From Oscillospiraceae bacterium (GTDB lineage: Bacteria; Bacillota; Clostridia; Oscillospirales; Oscillospiraceae): a DNA stretch of 64,000 nt. Positions 45,315 to 54,552 of the stretch are shown here, one piece after another. Below the pieces are notes generated by a model. That model was not told where the DNA came from, did not search any database, and saw nothing but the letters and a program-made list of their open reading frames with translations. The stretch lies in assembly GCA_902795195.1 (NCBI GenBank), contig CADBKF010000007.1, positions 1 through 64,000 on the forward strand. The letters are read 5' to 3'. The first letter of the stretch is position 1, and each line of letters starts with the position of its first letter. The position numbers and the translations under genes were made by a program.

Positions 45315-45863
45315 ATGGTTTATATTTTACTTGGAACCGGATTTGAAGAGGTCGAGGCCGTCACCCCCTGCGACCTGCTGCGCCGCGCGGGCGTGGAGGT
45401 GCGCTTTGTAGGCTTGAACGGCCGACAGATCGTGGGCTCGCACAAGATCACCGTGACGGCCGATCTCACCATCGAGGAAGTCAGCGAGCTGCCTGAGCTG
45501 CTGGTGCTGCCGGGCGGTCTGGGCGGCGTGCGCTCGATCCGCGCGTGCCCTGCTGCGCTCGCGCTCACGAAACAATGCTGGGACGAGGGAAAGCTGGTCG
45601 CAGCCATCTGCGCTGCGCCGACGATCCTGGCGGAGCTCGGCATTGTGGGTGAGAAAAAAGCCACCTGCTACCCCGGCATGGAGGATCAGATGGGCCCGGC
45701 TGACATGCAGGACGCGGCCTCGGTCACCGACGGCCGCCTGATCACCGGCCGGTCCGCCGGCTGCGCGATGGACTTTGCCCTGACGCTGGTTGAGCGCATG
45801 GCCGGCAGAGGCGAGGCGGAGCGCATTGCAAACGGCGTGGTCTATCGCCACTGGGAGGCATAA
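45315..45863 (+). CDS. DJ-1/PfpI family protein
   Basis: A 182-residue protein of the DJ-1 superfamily. GFEEVEAVTP at the N-terminus supplies the conserved Glu and AAICAAPTIL the nucleophile Cys99; closest in pattern to YajL/ThiJ-type proteins, with proposed deglycase or protein-repair activity. It begins 3 bp after tmk and is followed 1 bp later by mltG. Confidence 0.9.
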   Translation: MVYILLGTGFEEVEAVTPCDLLRRAGVEVRFVGLNGRQIVGSHKITVTADLTIEEVSELPELLVLPGGLGGVRSIRACPAALALTKQCWDEGKLVAAICAAPTILAELGIVGEKKATCYPGMEDQMGPADMQDAASVTDGRLITGRSAGCAMDFALTLVERMAGRGEAERIANGVVYRHWEA

Positions 45864-45864
45864 C

Positions 45865-47163
45865 ATGGCAGATTACCGGGACAACAATGGCCTGAGCGAC
45901 GCTTCGCTCGATGAGCTGCTCGACGATGCGAACAGCTACTTCGAGCCGCCGCAGAGCGAGTCGCTCAGCCGCGCAAACCAGACCGTCAAGGTCGAGGCCG
46001 ACGGCTTCTTTGAGCCGGACTTCGGCAACGCCTTCGACGACTACGGCGAATATAACGCCGACGCCTACGACCGGCAGCCGGCCCCTGCGCCGGGCAAGCG
46101 CATGCGGCGCAAAACGCACCTGAAAAAGTTCAAGTTCCCCGCGCTTTTGAAGCTGGCGATCTATTTTGCCATCGTGGCGGCGCTGGCTGTGTTTCTGGCC
46201 AAGGCCGGCTGGGCCATGGCCGACGACGTGCTGGCCCTCACCCGGCCGGACATCGACGTTGAGATCACGATCAACCAGACCGACACAGTCGAGGAAATTG
46301 CAGACACGCTCAAGGACGCCGGCGCGATCAAATACGACTGGCTCTTCAAGCTCTACTGCAAGTTCACCAAGTCGGAAAACTATTTTGACCCCGGCGTCTA
46401 CACGGTCAATCTCACGAGCGACTACCACGCGCTGGTCAACAGCCTGATGGCCGTCACCGGCAGCCGCGAGACGGTCACGGTGATGATCATCGAGGGCGCC
46501 TCCTGCAGCGATATCTTCGACCTTTTGGAGGAAAACAACGTCTGCAGCCGCGCCCGGCTGGAGCAGTGCGCGGCGGAATACCACTTTGACTACGACTTCC
46601 TGCGGCGGCTGCCCTACGGCGACGCCAACCGGCTGGAGGGCTACCTCTTCCCGGACACCTACGAGTTCTACCTGATGGACGAGCCCGAGGCGGTGCTCGA
46701 CCGCTTCCTCAAGAACTTCCAGAGCAAGTATGAGGACGACATCCTCGACATGCTCGAGGGCAGCGAGTACAGCCTCAGCGAGATCATCACCATGGCCTCC
46801 ATCATCGAGGGCGAGGCGGCCAACGACGGCGAGCGCGCCGATGTGGCCTCGGTCATGTACAACCGTCTGAACAACTGGGAGGTCCCGACCCTCGGCATGG
46901 ACTCCACGGTCTACTACGGCGCAAAGCTGCTGGGGACCGAGTTCAGCCTGGAGCTCGACAGCCCCTACAACACCTACCGTTATGCGGGCTTGCCCAAGGG
47001 GCCCATCAACAACCCGGGCATGAATTCCATCCGCGCGGCCCTGAACCCCGCCGAGACCGATTACTATTACTTCGCCACCGGCGTGGACGGGCTCAACCAC
47101 TTCTTCCACGAGGAGCAGGACTTCCTGGACTTCCTCAACAGCGAGGAGTTTGACGGGCAATGA
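45865..47163 (+). CDS. mltG: Endolytic murein transglycosylase MltG
   Basis: Membrane-bound lytic transglycosylase that cuts nascent glycan strands and helps terminate peptidoglycan synthesis. The 432-residue protein has an acidic cytoplasmic N-tail (1-80), a basic KRMRRKTHLKKFK stretch, one TM helix (about 92-112), a LysM-like domain and the YceG domain with GYLFPDTYEF and catalytic Glu315 in ASIIEGEA. The N-tail is long compared with E. coli MltG, as usual in Gram-positives. It precedes the U32 peptidase gene as in Bacillus. Confidence 0.93.
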   Translation: MADYRDNNGLSDASLDELLDDANSYFEPPQSESLSRANQTVKVEADGFFEPDFGNAFDDYGEYNADAYDRQPAPAPGKRMRRKTHLKKFKFPALLKLAIYFAIVAALAVFLAKAGWAMADDVLALTRPDIDVEITINQTDTVEEIADTLKDAGAIKYDWLFKLYCKFTKSENYFDPGVYTVNLTSDYHALVNSLMAVTGSRETVTVMIIEGASCSDIFDLLEENNVCSRARLEQCAAEYHFDYDFLRRLPYGDANRLEGYLFPDTYEFYLMDEPEAVLDRFLKNFQSKYEDDILDMLEGSEYSLSEIITMASIIEGEAANDGERADVASVMYNRLNNWEVPTLGMDSTVYYGAKLLGTEFSLELDSPYNTYRYAGLPKGPINNPGMNSIRAALNPAETDYYYFATGVDGLNHFFHEEQDFLDFLNSEEFDGQ

Positions 47164-47170
47164 GCGTTTC

Positions 47171-47208
47171 GTGGTTAGTGTTTAGTGTTTAGTGGATAGT
47201 GGTTAGTG
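47171..47208 (+). repeat. Heptamer array (TTAGTGT type)
   Basis: About five degenerate TTAGTGT/GTGGTTAG heptamers fill the short gap between mltG and the U32 peptidase gene, ending at its SD (GAGGAGAG). Confidence 0.7.
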
Positions 47209-47223
47209 AGGAGAGAGAACGCG

Positions 47224-48468
47224 ATGAACGATCCGAAAGACGGGCAGCGCCCGTCCGTGCCGGAGCTGCTGTCTCCGGCAGGTGATTTTGAGAGATTGCA
47301 GATGGCCGTGCGCTACGGCGCAGACGCGGTGTATCTGGCGGGCACGAGCTTCGGCATGCGCTCCTTTGCGGGCAACTTTACCCCGGAGGAGCTGCCGAAG
47401 GCGATCCGGTTCTGCCACGAGCACGGCGTCAAGGTCCATGTGACCGTGAACACCATGGCCCGGTCGAATGAGGTCGAGCAGCTGCCGGCGCATCTGGAGC
47501 TGCTGGACGAAGCCGGCGCCGACGCGCTCATCATCGCGGACCTGGGCGCCTTCCGCATGGCGCAGAAATACGCGCCGCACTGCCAGCGGCATGTTTCCAC
47601 CCAGGTCTCCGTGGCAAACTACGCCACGGCGGCGGCCTGGTACGATCTTGGCGCGAGCCGCGTGGTGCTTGCGCGGGAGCTGAGCCTGGACGAGATCCGA
47701 ACGATCCGGGAGAAGGCCCCGAAGGAGCTGGAGTTGGAGGTCTTTGCCCACGGCGCCATGTGCGTGAGCTATTCCGGTCGCTGCCTTTTGTCCAACTACA
47801 TGACCGGCCGCGACTCCAACCGCGGCCAGTGTGCCCAGCCCTGCCGCTATCAGTACGCGCTGATGGAGGAAAAGCGGCCCGGCGAGTATTTCCCCATCTT
47901 CGAGGACGAGAAGGGGACCTACATCATGAACTCCCGGGACATGTGCATGATCGACCATCTGGACGATCTGATCGGCCTGGTGGATTGCCTGAAGATCGAG
48001 GGCAGAGCCAAGAGCGCCTACTATGCGGCCATCGTGACCGGGGCCTACCGCCACGTGCTCGACGATCTGGCCGCCGGCAGAAGTCCCGACCCCGTCTGGC
48101 GCGACGAGGTGGACAAGGTCTCCCACCGGCACTATTCCACCGGCTTCTATTACGGCGAGCCGGGGCAGTATTACCAGAATTCCCGGTACATCCGGGACTA
48201 CCAGGTGGTCGCCATCGTGACGGACTGCGACGAAACCGGCCTTGCCACTTTGAGCCTTCGCAACAAGTTCTGCGCCGGCGATGAGATCGAGGTCGTCGGC
48301 CCTGACTGCAAGCCCTTTGCCGTGCAGGCCGTGCCCATGCAGCTTACGGACGGCACCGTGACCGACGAGGTCCGCACGCCGCAGACCGTCTTCCGGATGC
48401 AGCTGCCCCATGCGGTGCAGCCGTATTCCATCCTGCGGCACGCGGTGGATCTGTCTGCGAAAGAGTAG
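47224..48468 (+). CDS. Peptidase U32 family protein (tRNA 5-hydroxyuridine biosynthesis type)
   Basis: A 414-residue protein. LLSPAGDFERLQMAVRYGADAVY at the start, FAHGAMCVSYSGRCLLSNY and RGQCAQPCR with conserved cysteines, and LKIEGR are U32 signatures. Members next to mltG in Bacillus (TrhP) are needed for prephenate-dependent hydroxylation of tRNA wobble uridine. The start at 47224 has a good SD; an upstream in-frame ATG lies within the SD region. Confidence 0.9.
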   Translation: MNDPKDGQRPSVPELLSPAGDFERLQMAVRYGADAVYLAGTSFGMRSFAGNFTPEELPKAIRFCHEHGVKVHVTVNTMARSNEVEQLPAHLELLDEAGADALIIADLGAFRMAQKYAPHCQRHVSTQVSVANYATAAAWYDLGASRVVLARELSLDEIRTIREKAPKELELEVFAHGAMCVSYSGRCLLSNYMTGRDSNRGQCAQPCRYQYALMEEKRPGEYFPIFEDEKGTYIMNSRDMCMIDHLDDLIGLVDCLKIEGRAKSAYYAAIVTGAYRHVLDDLAAGRSPDPVWRDEVDKVSHRHYSTGFYYGEPGQYYQNSRYIRDYQVVAIVTDCDETGLATLSLRNKFCAGDEIEVVGPDCKPFAVQAVPMQLTDGTVTDEVRTPQTVFRMQLPHAVQPYSILRHAVDLSAKE

Positions 48469-48474
48469 TTTGAA

Positions 48475-48553
48475 GGGATCAGGGGTTAGGGGTCAGGGAT
48501 CAGGGCTTTTGGATCGCCTCCCCTGATCCCTAATCCCTGATCCCTGATCCCTG
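48475..48553. repeat. Inverted heptamer arrays forming a long hairpin (type F, copy 3)
   Basis: GGGATCA-type heptamers (48475-48505) are followed by their inverse TGATCCC-type array (48520-48553), able to fold into a hairpin of about 30 bp with 14-nt loop. It ends in TTTTT and could act as a terminator between the U32 peptidase gene and the metK promoter. Confidence 0.8.
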
Positions 48554-48564
48554 AATTTTTTCTC

Positions 48565-48592
48565 TTGACATTTCGGAAATAATCGCTATACT
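48565..48592 (+). promoter_or_regulatory. metK promoter
   Basis: TTGACA (48565-48570), 16-bp spacer, TATACT (48587-48592), followed by the SAM riboswitch. Confidence 0.88.
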
Positions 48593-48611
48593 ATATGCAC
48601 AACTGAATAGC

Positions 48612-48742
48612 CTTATCAAGAGTGGCGGAGGGACCGGCCCTGTGAAGCCCGGCAACCTACAGCAATGTAAGGTGCCAAATCCGGCGAGAAATCGGCAGAT
48701 GAGGATGCATGACAACCAACTCTGCGAAAGCAGAGTTTTTTT
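48612..48742 (+). promoter_or_regulatory. SAM-I (S-box) riboswitch controlling metK
   Basis: Starts CTTATCAAGAG and contains GGAGGGAC, TGAAGCCCGGCAACC and AAGGTGCCAAATCC in order, the S-box consensus. The expression platform ends in a terminator, CTCTGC-GAAA-GCAGAG (48720-48735) plus seven T. It is expected to stop transcription when SAM is abundant. Confidence 0.95.
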
Positions 48743-48766
48743 CTGCCCTATGGAAAGGAAATATAA

Positions 48767-49933
48767 ATGATGAACAAACGAATTTTTACCTCCGAATCCG
48801 TCACGGAGGGACATCCCGACAAGGTCTGTGACCAGATCTCCGACGGCGTGCTCGACGCCATTCTGGCCCACGACCCCATGGCCCGCGTGGCCTGTGAGTG
48901 CGCCGCTACCACCGGCATGGTGCTGGTGATGGGCGAAATTTCCACCAACTGCTATGTGGACATCCAGAAGGTCGCCAGAGAGACCATCTGCAAGATCGGC
49001 TATGACAAGCCCGAGGCCGGCTTCAACGGCAACACCTGCGCGATCCTCACCACGATCCACGAGCAGTCCGGCGACATCGCCATGGGCGTCGACCGCTCCT
49101 ACGACGACGGCGAGACCAACGGCGCAGGCGATCAGGGCATGATGTTCGGCTTCGCCTGCGACGAGACCGAGGAGCTCATGCCAGCGCCCATTTCCTATGC
49201 ACACAACCTCTCCCGCGCGCTGGCCGAAAAGCGCCGCGACGGCACGCTGAGCTGGCTGCAGCCCGACGGCAAGAGCCAGGTCTCCGTCCAGTACGGCGAC
49301 GACGGCAAGCCCGAGCGCATCGACACGGTGGTCGTGTCCACCCAACACAGCGAAGAAGTTGACATAACAACTCTGCGCGAGGCGGTCATTGAGACCATCA
49401 TCCGGCCCCATCTGCCCAAGCGCCTGCTGGATGCGGACACCCGCTTCTTTGTCAATCCCACCGGCCGATTCGTGCTGGGCGGCCCGGCGGCGGACGCCGG
49501 CCTGACCGGCCGCAAGATCATTGTGGACACCTACGGCGGCTATGCGGCCCACGGCGGCGGCGCCTTCTCCGGCAAGGACCCCACCAAGGTCGACCGCAGC
49601 GCGGCCTACATGGCCCGCTACGTGGCCAAGAACATCGTCAAGGCCGGTCTTGCCACCAAGTGCCAGATCGAGCTGGCCTACGCCATCGGCGTGGCGCAGC
49701 CGGTCTCTGTGCTTGTGGAGACCTACGGCACCGGCAAGCTCAGCGACCTGCGCCTGGCCGAGCTGGTCAAGCGCTGCTTCGATCTGCGCCCCGCGGCCAT
49801 CATCGAGACCCTCGACCTGCGCCGGCCCATCTACCAGCAGACCGCCGCCTACGGCCACTTCGGCCGCCGCGAGCTGGATCTGCCCTGGGAGCGCACCGAC
49901 GCGGTGGAGAAGCTGCTTGCGGAAGCAATCTGA
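48767..49933 (+). CDS. metK: S-adenosylmethionine synthetase
   Basis: Makes SAM from methionine and ATP. The 388-residue protein has TEGHPDK near the N-terminus, the GAGDQG ATP-binding motif and [16 protein letters not shown]. Two adjacent ATG codons (48767, 48770) follow the SD GGAAAGG; either could be used. Under S-box control. The Nif3-like gene follows 17 bp later. Confidence 0.96.
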   Translation: MMNKRIFTSESVTEGHPDKVCDQISDGVLDAILAHDPMARVACECAATTGMVLVMGEISTNCYVDIQKVARETICKIGYDKPEAGFNGNTCAILTTIHEQSGDIAMGVDRSYDDGETNGAGDQGMMFGFACDETEELMPAPISYAHNLSRALAEKRRDGTLSWLQPDGKSQVSVQYGDDGKPERIDTVVVSTQHSEEVDITTLREAVIETIIRPHLPKRLLDADTRFFVNPTGRFVLGGPAADAGLTGRKIIVDTYGGYAAHGGGAFSGKDPTKVDRSAAYMARYVAKNIVKAGLATKCQIELAYAIGVAQPVSVLVETYGTGKLSDLRLAELVKRCFDLRPAAIIETLDLRRPIYQQTAAYGHFGRRELDLPWERTDAVEKLLAEAI

Positions 49934-49950
49934 CAGTTGACAGTAAAAAG

Positions 49951-50724
49951 ATGCATACAGTAAATGACATTTTGAATTCGCTCTGGGCGCTGGCGCCGGA
50001 GGCGTGCAAGGAGCATTGGGACAATGTCGGCTTCCTGGTTGGGCGCGGGGATGCGCCGGTTTCCCGGGTGCTCGTCGCGTTGGACCTGACCGAGGCCGTG
50101 GCGGCAGAAGCGGCCGAGCTGGGCTGTGAGCTGATCGTGACGCACCACCCGCTGATCTTCGGCGGCGTACTGCAGGTGACCGACCAGACTCCCGTGGGCC
50201 GGCGGCTGCTGGCGCTGATCGAGCGAGGCATCGCGCTCATCTCGATGCACACGAACCTGGACTGCGCAAAGGGCGGCGTCAACGACCGGCTGGCGGAGGT
50301 TTTAGGTTTACATAATGTTTTCACCTACGAAGACGGCGAGACTGCCGGCCTGATCCGGATCGGCGAAACCGAGCCGCAGACACTGCCGGAATTTGCGGCC
50401 TTTGTCAAAAAAGCGCTGCGCTGCCCCGGTCTGCGCCTTGCTTCCGCCGGGCGGCCGGTCCGCCGCGTGGCGGTGGGCGGCGGCAGCTGCGGCGAATACG
50501 CCGAGCGCCTGGCCGCGGCGGGCTGCGACACCTTTGTGACCGCGGACCTCAAATACCACCAGTTTGCCGATGCAAAGGCGCTGGGCATCAACCTGATCGA
50601 CGCCGGGCATTTTGAAACCGAGGACCCGGTGTGCGATGTCGTGATCGCGCATCTGCAGCGGCAGCTTCCGGCGCTGGACGTGCGCAAATCCGCCGTTCAC
50701 ACCGGCTGCATCCAATATTTGTGA
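49951..50724 (+). CDS. Nif3-like dinuclear metal-binding protein
   Basis: A 257-residue member of the Nif3/YqfO (GTP cyclohydrolase 1 type 2) family, a hexameric protein with a dinuclear metal site; biological role uncertain. THHPLIFGG supplies metal histidines, the C-terminal DAGHFETE the second cluster. This is the short form without the inserted YqfO domain. No obvious SD precedes the ATG (AGTAAAAAG). It overlaps no neighbour but sits 8 bp before apgM. Confidence 0.85.
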   Translation: MHTVNDILNSLWALAPEACKEHWDNVGFLVGRGDAPVSRVLVALDLTEAVAAEAAELGCELIVTHHPLIFGGVLQVTDQTPVGRRLLALIERGIALISMHTNLDCAKGGVNDRLAEVLGLHNVFTYEDGETAGLIRIGETEPQTLPEFAAFVKKALRCPGLRLASAGRPVRRVAVGGGSCGEYAERLAAAGCDTFVTADLKYHQFADAKALGINLIDAGHFETEDPVCDVVIAHLQRQLPALDVRKSAVHTGCIQYL

Positions 50725-50732
50725 GGCATTTT

Positions 50733-51941
50733 ATGAAATACATCGTTGTTTTAGGCGACGGCATGGCGGATTACAAGGTCCCCGAATTAGGCGGCCGCAC
50801 GCCGCTGGAGGCCGCTGACAAGCCGTATATGGACGCGCTGGCCAAGAAGAGCGTGGTCGGCATGGCGCAGACGATCCCTCTGGGCATGCCCCCGGGCTCG
50901 GATGCGGCCAACATGTCGGTCATGGGCTTTGCCCCGGCCAGGTACTATTCCGGCCGCTCGCCGCTCGAGGCGGTGGCCATGGGCATCGAGCTGGGCAGCC
51001 ACGACGTGACCTACCGGACCAACCTGGTGACGCTCTCGGACGAGGCTGAGTTCTCAAGCCGCTCGATGGTGGACTATTCCGCGGGCGAGATCACGTCGGA
51101 CGAGGCCCGGCAGCTCATTAAAGCGCTGCAGCCGCTGTTTGCATCAAACGGCCTGGAGCTCCATGCCGGCATCAGCTACCGCCACTGCGCGGTGCGCCGA
51201 GGCGGCGAGACCGGCGCGCTGCTCACGCCGCCGCATGACATCTCCGGCAAGCCGATCTCGGTTCATCTGCCCAAGGGCAGCTACGGGGTCGAGCTGACGG
51301 CGCTGATGGCCGAGGCCGCCGACATTCTGCAGGCTCATCCGGTCAATCAGGCACGGATCGCGGCAGGCAGGCACCCGGCCAATTCCGTCTGGTTCTGGGG
51401 CGAGGGCACCCGGCCCAGCTTCGCCGCCTTTGAGGAGCTCTACGGCAAGAAGGCCGGCGTGGTCTGCGCGGTGGATCTTATCCGCGGCCTGGGCCTGTGC
51501 GCCGGGATGCGGGTGCGGACGCCTAAGGGCGCCACCGGCGGCATGGTAACTGACTACCGCGCCAAGGGCGAAGCCGCGCTGCAGCTTCTGAAGGACGGCT
51601 GCGATCTGGTTTACGTGCACATCGAGGCGCCCGACGAGTGCGGCCACCAGGGCAACCCGACGGCCAAGGTCGCGGCCATCGAAGCCATCGACCGGGACAT
51701 CCTGGGCTATCTGACCGACGCGCTCGGCGCGGCAGGGGAGGATTATCGCGTGCTCGTCTGCCCGGACCACCCCACGCCGGTCTCCATCCGGACGCACACG
51801 GCCGAGCCCATTCCGTTCATGGTCTATGACAGCAGAAAGGCCGCCGACGGCGCCACACGCTACACCGAGGACGAGGCAGCAAAAACCGGCCTGCTTCTCC
51901 CGGAAGGGCCGATGCTGATGCGGCTTGTGCTGGAACAATAG
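50733..51941 (+). CDS. apgM: Cofactor-independent phosphoglycerate mutase, archaeal type (ApgM-like)
   Basis: A 402-residue alkaline-phosphatase-fold metalloenzyme interconverting 2- and 3-phosphoglycerate. N-terminal VVLGDGMAD with metal Asp8, GSDAANMSVMGF with catalytic Ser, and C-terminal CPDHPTPVSIRTH. The same family is sometimes annotated as homoserine kinase in Bacteria and Thermoplasma, so phosphotransfer to another substrate is possible. SD GTGAGG precedes the ATG. Confidence 0.88.
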   Translation: MKYIVVLGDGMADYKVPELGGRTPLEAADKPYMDALAKKSVVGMAQTIPLGMPPGSDAANMSVMGFAPARYYSGRSPLEAVAMGIELGSHDVTYRTNLVTLSDEAEFSSRSMVDYSAGEITSDEARQLIKALQPLFASNGLELHAGISYRHCAVRRGGETGALLTPPHDISGKPISVHLPKGSYGVELTALMAEAADILQAHPVNQARIAAGRHPANSVWFWGEGTRPSFAAFEELYGKKAGVVCAVDLIRGLGLCAGMRVRTPKGATGGMVTDYRAKGEAALQLLKDGCDLVYVHIEAPDECGHQGNPTAKVAAIEAIDRDILGYLTDALGAAGEDYRVLVCPDHPTPVSIRTHTAEPIPFMVYDSRKAADGATRYTEDEAAKTGLLLPEGPMLMRLVLEQ

Positions 51942-51950
51942 GGAGACGCT

Positions 51951-52478
51951 ATGCGATACATCGCCTTTGACGTGGAAACGCCGAACCACTGGAACAACCG
52001 GATGAGCGCGATCGGTATCACGGTCATTGAGGACGGGGAAATCACGCAGGAGTTCTTCTCCTACGTGGACCCCGAGCAGCCCTTTGACTGGTTCAACACG
52101 CAGCTGACCGGCATCGGCCCGGAGACCGTGCAGGGCGCGCCGAACTTTGCCGCCCTCTGGCCGCAGATCGAGCCGCTCCTGGCCGGCGGTGTTCTCGTTG
52201 CGCACAACGCCAGCTTCGATATGGGCGTGCTGCGCAAATGCCTGTGGGATTACGGCATCCGCTGGCGGACGGAGGTGACGGGCCTGTGCACGGTCGTGAT
52301 GGGCCGCCGCCTGCTGCCCGGCATCAGCCACAAGCTCAACGACATGTGCAGCTACTACGGCATCTGCCTGAACCACCACCAGGCCGACAGCGACGCCCGC
52401 GCCTGCGCCGAGATCCTGCTGCGCTACATCGAATCCGGCGCAAAGCCGGAGCAATTCTACCGAAGCTACCGCCTCTGA
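51951..52478 (+). CDS. DEDDh 3'-5' exonuclease (DnaQ/PolC epsilon-like)
   Basis: A 175-residue exonuclease domain protein. ExoI FDVET (Asp7, Glu9), ExoII HNASFDMGVL and ExoIII HHQADSDARA match DEDDh nucleases such as DNA polymerase III epsilon. A free-standing single domain, so a role in proofreading, repair or RNA turnover cannot be chosen. It lies 9 bp after apgM. Confidence 0.88.
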   Translation: MRYIAFDVETPNHWNNRMSAIGITVIEDGEITQEFFSYVDPEQPFDWFNTQLTGIGPETVQGAPNFAALWPQIEPLLAGGVLVAHNASFDMGVLRKCLWDYGIRWRTEVTGLCTVVMGRRLLPGISHKLNDMCSYYGICLNHHQADSDARACAEILLRYIESGAKPEQFYRSYRL

Positions 52479-52604
52479 GCGCCGGCCATGCCAGCGCTGC
52501 TCTTTTCCCGGGAAAAGGCCCTGTGAAATTGGTGAAAAACGCGAAGTGCTGCACCACCGAACCCTGTCAGATTTTACAAAATCGAGCAGAGTTTTTTGGA
52601 TTTA

Positions 52605-52633
52605 TTGACATCTGAAATCGCAGAAGTTATAAT
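52605..52633 (+). promoter_or_regulatory. Promoter of the cofE-hpt-xpt-guaA group
   Basis: TTGACA (52605-52610), 17-bp spacer, TATAAT (52628-52633), both perfect consensus hexamers. Confidence 0.92.
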
Positions 52634-52717
52634 AACTCCGTCGAAAAAAAGCACCATTCGGATCCCATCTGCGAACGGCGCGCTGCGCCGCTCATACACG
52701 TAAAGGAGCGTAAAAGC

Positions 52718-53911
52718 ATGAGAACCATTGGAACTGTTGTGCGCGGTGTGCGCGCGCCCATCATCCGTCAGGGAGACGACATTGCAAAGATCACTGCCGA
52801 AGCTGTGCAGGCTGCCTGGGCCGAGGCCGGCATCACCCCGAGAGACCGGGACGTGGTGGCCGTGACCGAGTCCGTCGTGGCACGCAGCCAGGGCAACTAT
52901 GCCACCATCCAGCAGATCGCGGCCGACGTCAAGGCCAAGACCGGCGGCGGCACGATCGGCGTTGCCTTCCCCATCACCAGCCGGAACCGTTTCTCTCTGC
53001 TGCTCAAGGGCATCTCTCTTGCGGCGAAGAAGGTTGTCGTGCTGCTCTCCTATCCCGCCGACGAGGTGGGCAACCATCTGGTGGACATCGACCAGCTCGA
53101 CGAGGCCGGCGTGAACCCCTACACCGACACGCTGACCGTGGCCCAGTTCCGCGAGAAATTCGGCCACATCATTCACCCCTTCACCGGCGTGGACTACATC
53201 GACTTCTTCACCGACCTCATCGAGGGCTGCGGCGCCGAGGCGGAGATCCTGCTGGGCAACCGCATCCAGACCCTGGTCCCGCTGTGCGACGCGGTCATCG
53301 CCGCCGACATCCACACCCGCTTCCGCTCCAAGCGGCAGCTCAAGGCCGCCGGCTGCAAGGTGATCCTCGGCCTGGACGACATCCTCAACGCCTCCGTGGA
53401 CGGCAGCGGCTACAATGAGAAGTACGGCCTTCTGGGCTCCAACAAGGCTACCGAGGAGACCATCAAGCTCTTCCCGAGAGACTGCACCGCCGTGGCGCAG
53501 CGCATTTCCGATCTTCTGAGCGAGGCCTCCGGCAAGCACATCGAGGCCATGGTCTACGGCGACGGCGCCTTCAAGGACCCCGTCGGCAAGATCTGGGAGC
53601 TGGCTGACCCCGTGGTTTCCCCCGGCTACACCGCCGGCCTGCAGGGCACCCCGAACGAGCTCAAGCTCAAGTACCTGGCGGACAACGATTTTGCCGGTCT
53701 GAGCGGCGAGGAACTGCGCGAGGCCGTGTCCGACCGCATCCGCAGCAAGACCGGCGAGAGCCTCGTGGGCAACATGGCCGCCCAGGGCACCACGCCCCGG
53801 CAGCTGACCGACCTCATCGGCTCGCTGTGCGACCTGACCTCCGGCTCCGGCGATAAGGGCACCCCCATCATCTACATTCAGGGCTATTTCGACAACTACA
53901 CCAACGAGTAA
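52718..53911 (+). CDS. Coenzyme F420-0:L-glutamate ligase family protein
   Basis: A 397-residue CofE-family ligase. In methanogens and actinobacteria CofE/FbiB adds glutamates to F420-0. N-terminal GTVVRGVRAPII, VVAVTESVVAR and DAVIAADIH segments match the family as I recall it. No other F420 genes are in the window and Clostridia of this type are not known for F420, so the substrate may differ. SD AAAGGAG precedes the ATG. hpt follows 12 bp later. Confidence 0.8.
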   Translation: MRTIGTVVRGVRAPIIRQGDDIAKITAEAVQAAWAEAGITPRDRDVVAVTESVVARSQGNYATIQQIAADVKAKTGGGTIGVAFPITSRNRFSLLLKGISLAAKKVVVLLSYPADEVGNHLVDIDQLDEAGVNPYTDTLTVAQFREKFGHIIHPFTGVDYIDFFTDLIEGCGAEAEILLGNRIQTLVPLCDAVIAADIHTRFRSKRQLKAAGCKVILGLDDILNASVDGSGYNEKYGLLGSNKATEETIKLFPRDCTAVAQRISDLLSEASGKHIEAMVYGDGAFKDPVGKIWELADPVVSPGYTAGLQGTPNELKLKYLADNDFAGLSGEELREAVSDRIRSKTGESLVGNMAAQGTTPRQLTDLIGSLCDLTSGSGDKGTPIIYIQGYFDNYTNE

Positions 53912-53923
53912 TCAGGAGGCATC

Positions 53924-54475
53924 ATGCTGATCAGAACCGCCGAACAGGATATCAAATACGTTTTATTCACGGAGGAGCAGATCGCCAGCCGCGTGAGCGA
54001 GCTGGCCAAGGAGCTCTGCGCCCGCCTGGAGGGCAAGCGGCCGCTGATGATCTGTGTGCTGCGCGGCGCGTCGTTCTTCTTTGCCGACCTCTGCCGCAAG
54101 ATGACGATGGACCTGGATATGGACTTCATCGCCGTCTCAAGCTACGGCAGCGGCGCCACGAGCTCGGGCGCAGTGCGCCTGCTCAAGGACACGCGCTACG
54201 ACGTAGAGGGCAGAGATCTGGTCCTGGTGGAGGACATCATCGACTCCGGCCTGACGATCCAGTACCTCAAGCGGCTCTATGCCGCGCGGAACCCCGCCTC
54301 CATCACCACGGTCAGCTTCCTGGACAAGGACACCGGCAAGCCCGGCAAGCCGGGTGTGGATCTGTGCGGCTATACGATCGCCAACGAGTTCGTGGTGGGC
54401 TATGGGCTGGACTATGCCGACCACTACCGCAATCTGCCCTACATCGGGGTCATCAAGCCCGAGTGCTATCAATAA
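53924..54475 (+). CDS. hpt: Hypoxanthine phosphoribosyltransferase
   Basis: Purine salvage, hypoxanthine (and guanine) plus PRPP to the nucleotide. The 183-residue protein has the PRPP-binding VLVEDIIDSGLT and SYGSGATSSG motifs; usual length. SD CAGGAGG precedes the ATG. Followed by xpt and guaA, a purine salvage/GMP cluster. Confidence 0.94.
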   Translation: MLIRTAEQDIKYVLFTEEQIASRVSELAKELCARLEGKRPLMICVLRGASFFFADLCRKMTMDLDMDFIAVSSYGSGATSSGAVRLLKDTRYDVEGRDLVLVEDIIDSGLTIQYLKRLYAARNPASITTVSFLDKDTGKPGKPGVDLCGYTIANEFVVGYGLDYADHYRNLPYIGVIKPECYQ

Positions 54476-54488
54476 CAGTCGAACTATG

Positions 54489-54517
54489 CCGTGCAGCGGC
54501 TTTCGCTGCACGGCGTT
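54489..54517 (+). other. Intercistronic hairpin before xpt
   Basis: Perfect 11-bp GC-rich stem (GCCGTGCAGCG with CGCTGCACGGC) with 5-6 nt loop and no T run, 36 bp before the xpt start. Possibly a processing or stability element; no purine riboswitch consensus seen. Confidence 0.55.
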
Positions 54518-54552
54518 CATCATTCTATTTCATGAAAGAGAGGAAGCGAAAC

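Noticed and set aside
54476-54552. Purine riboswitch before xpt
   Set aside because: The region is only about 77 nt, with one GC hairpin and none of the conserved purine-aptamer loop words; it is an intercistronic gap.
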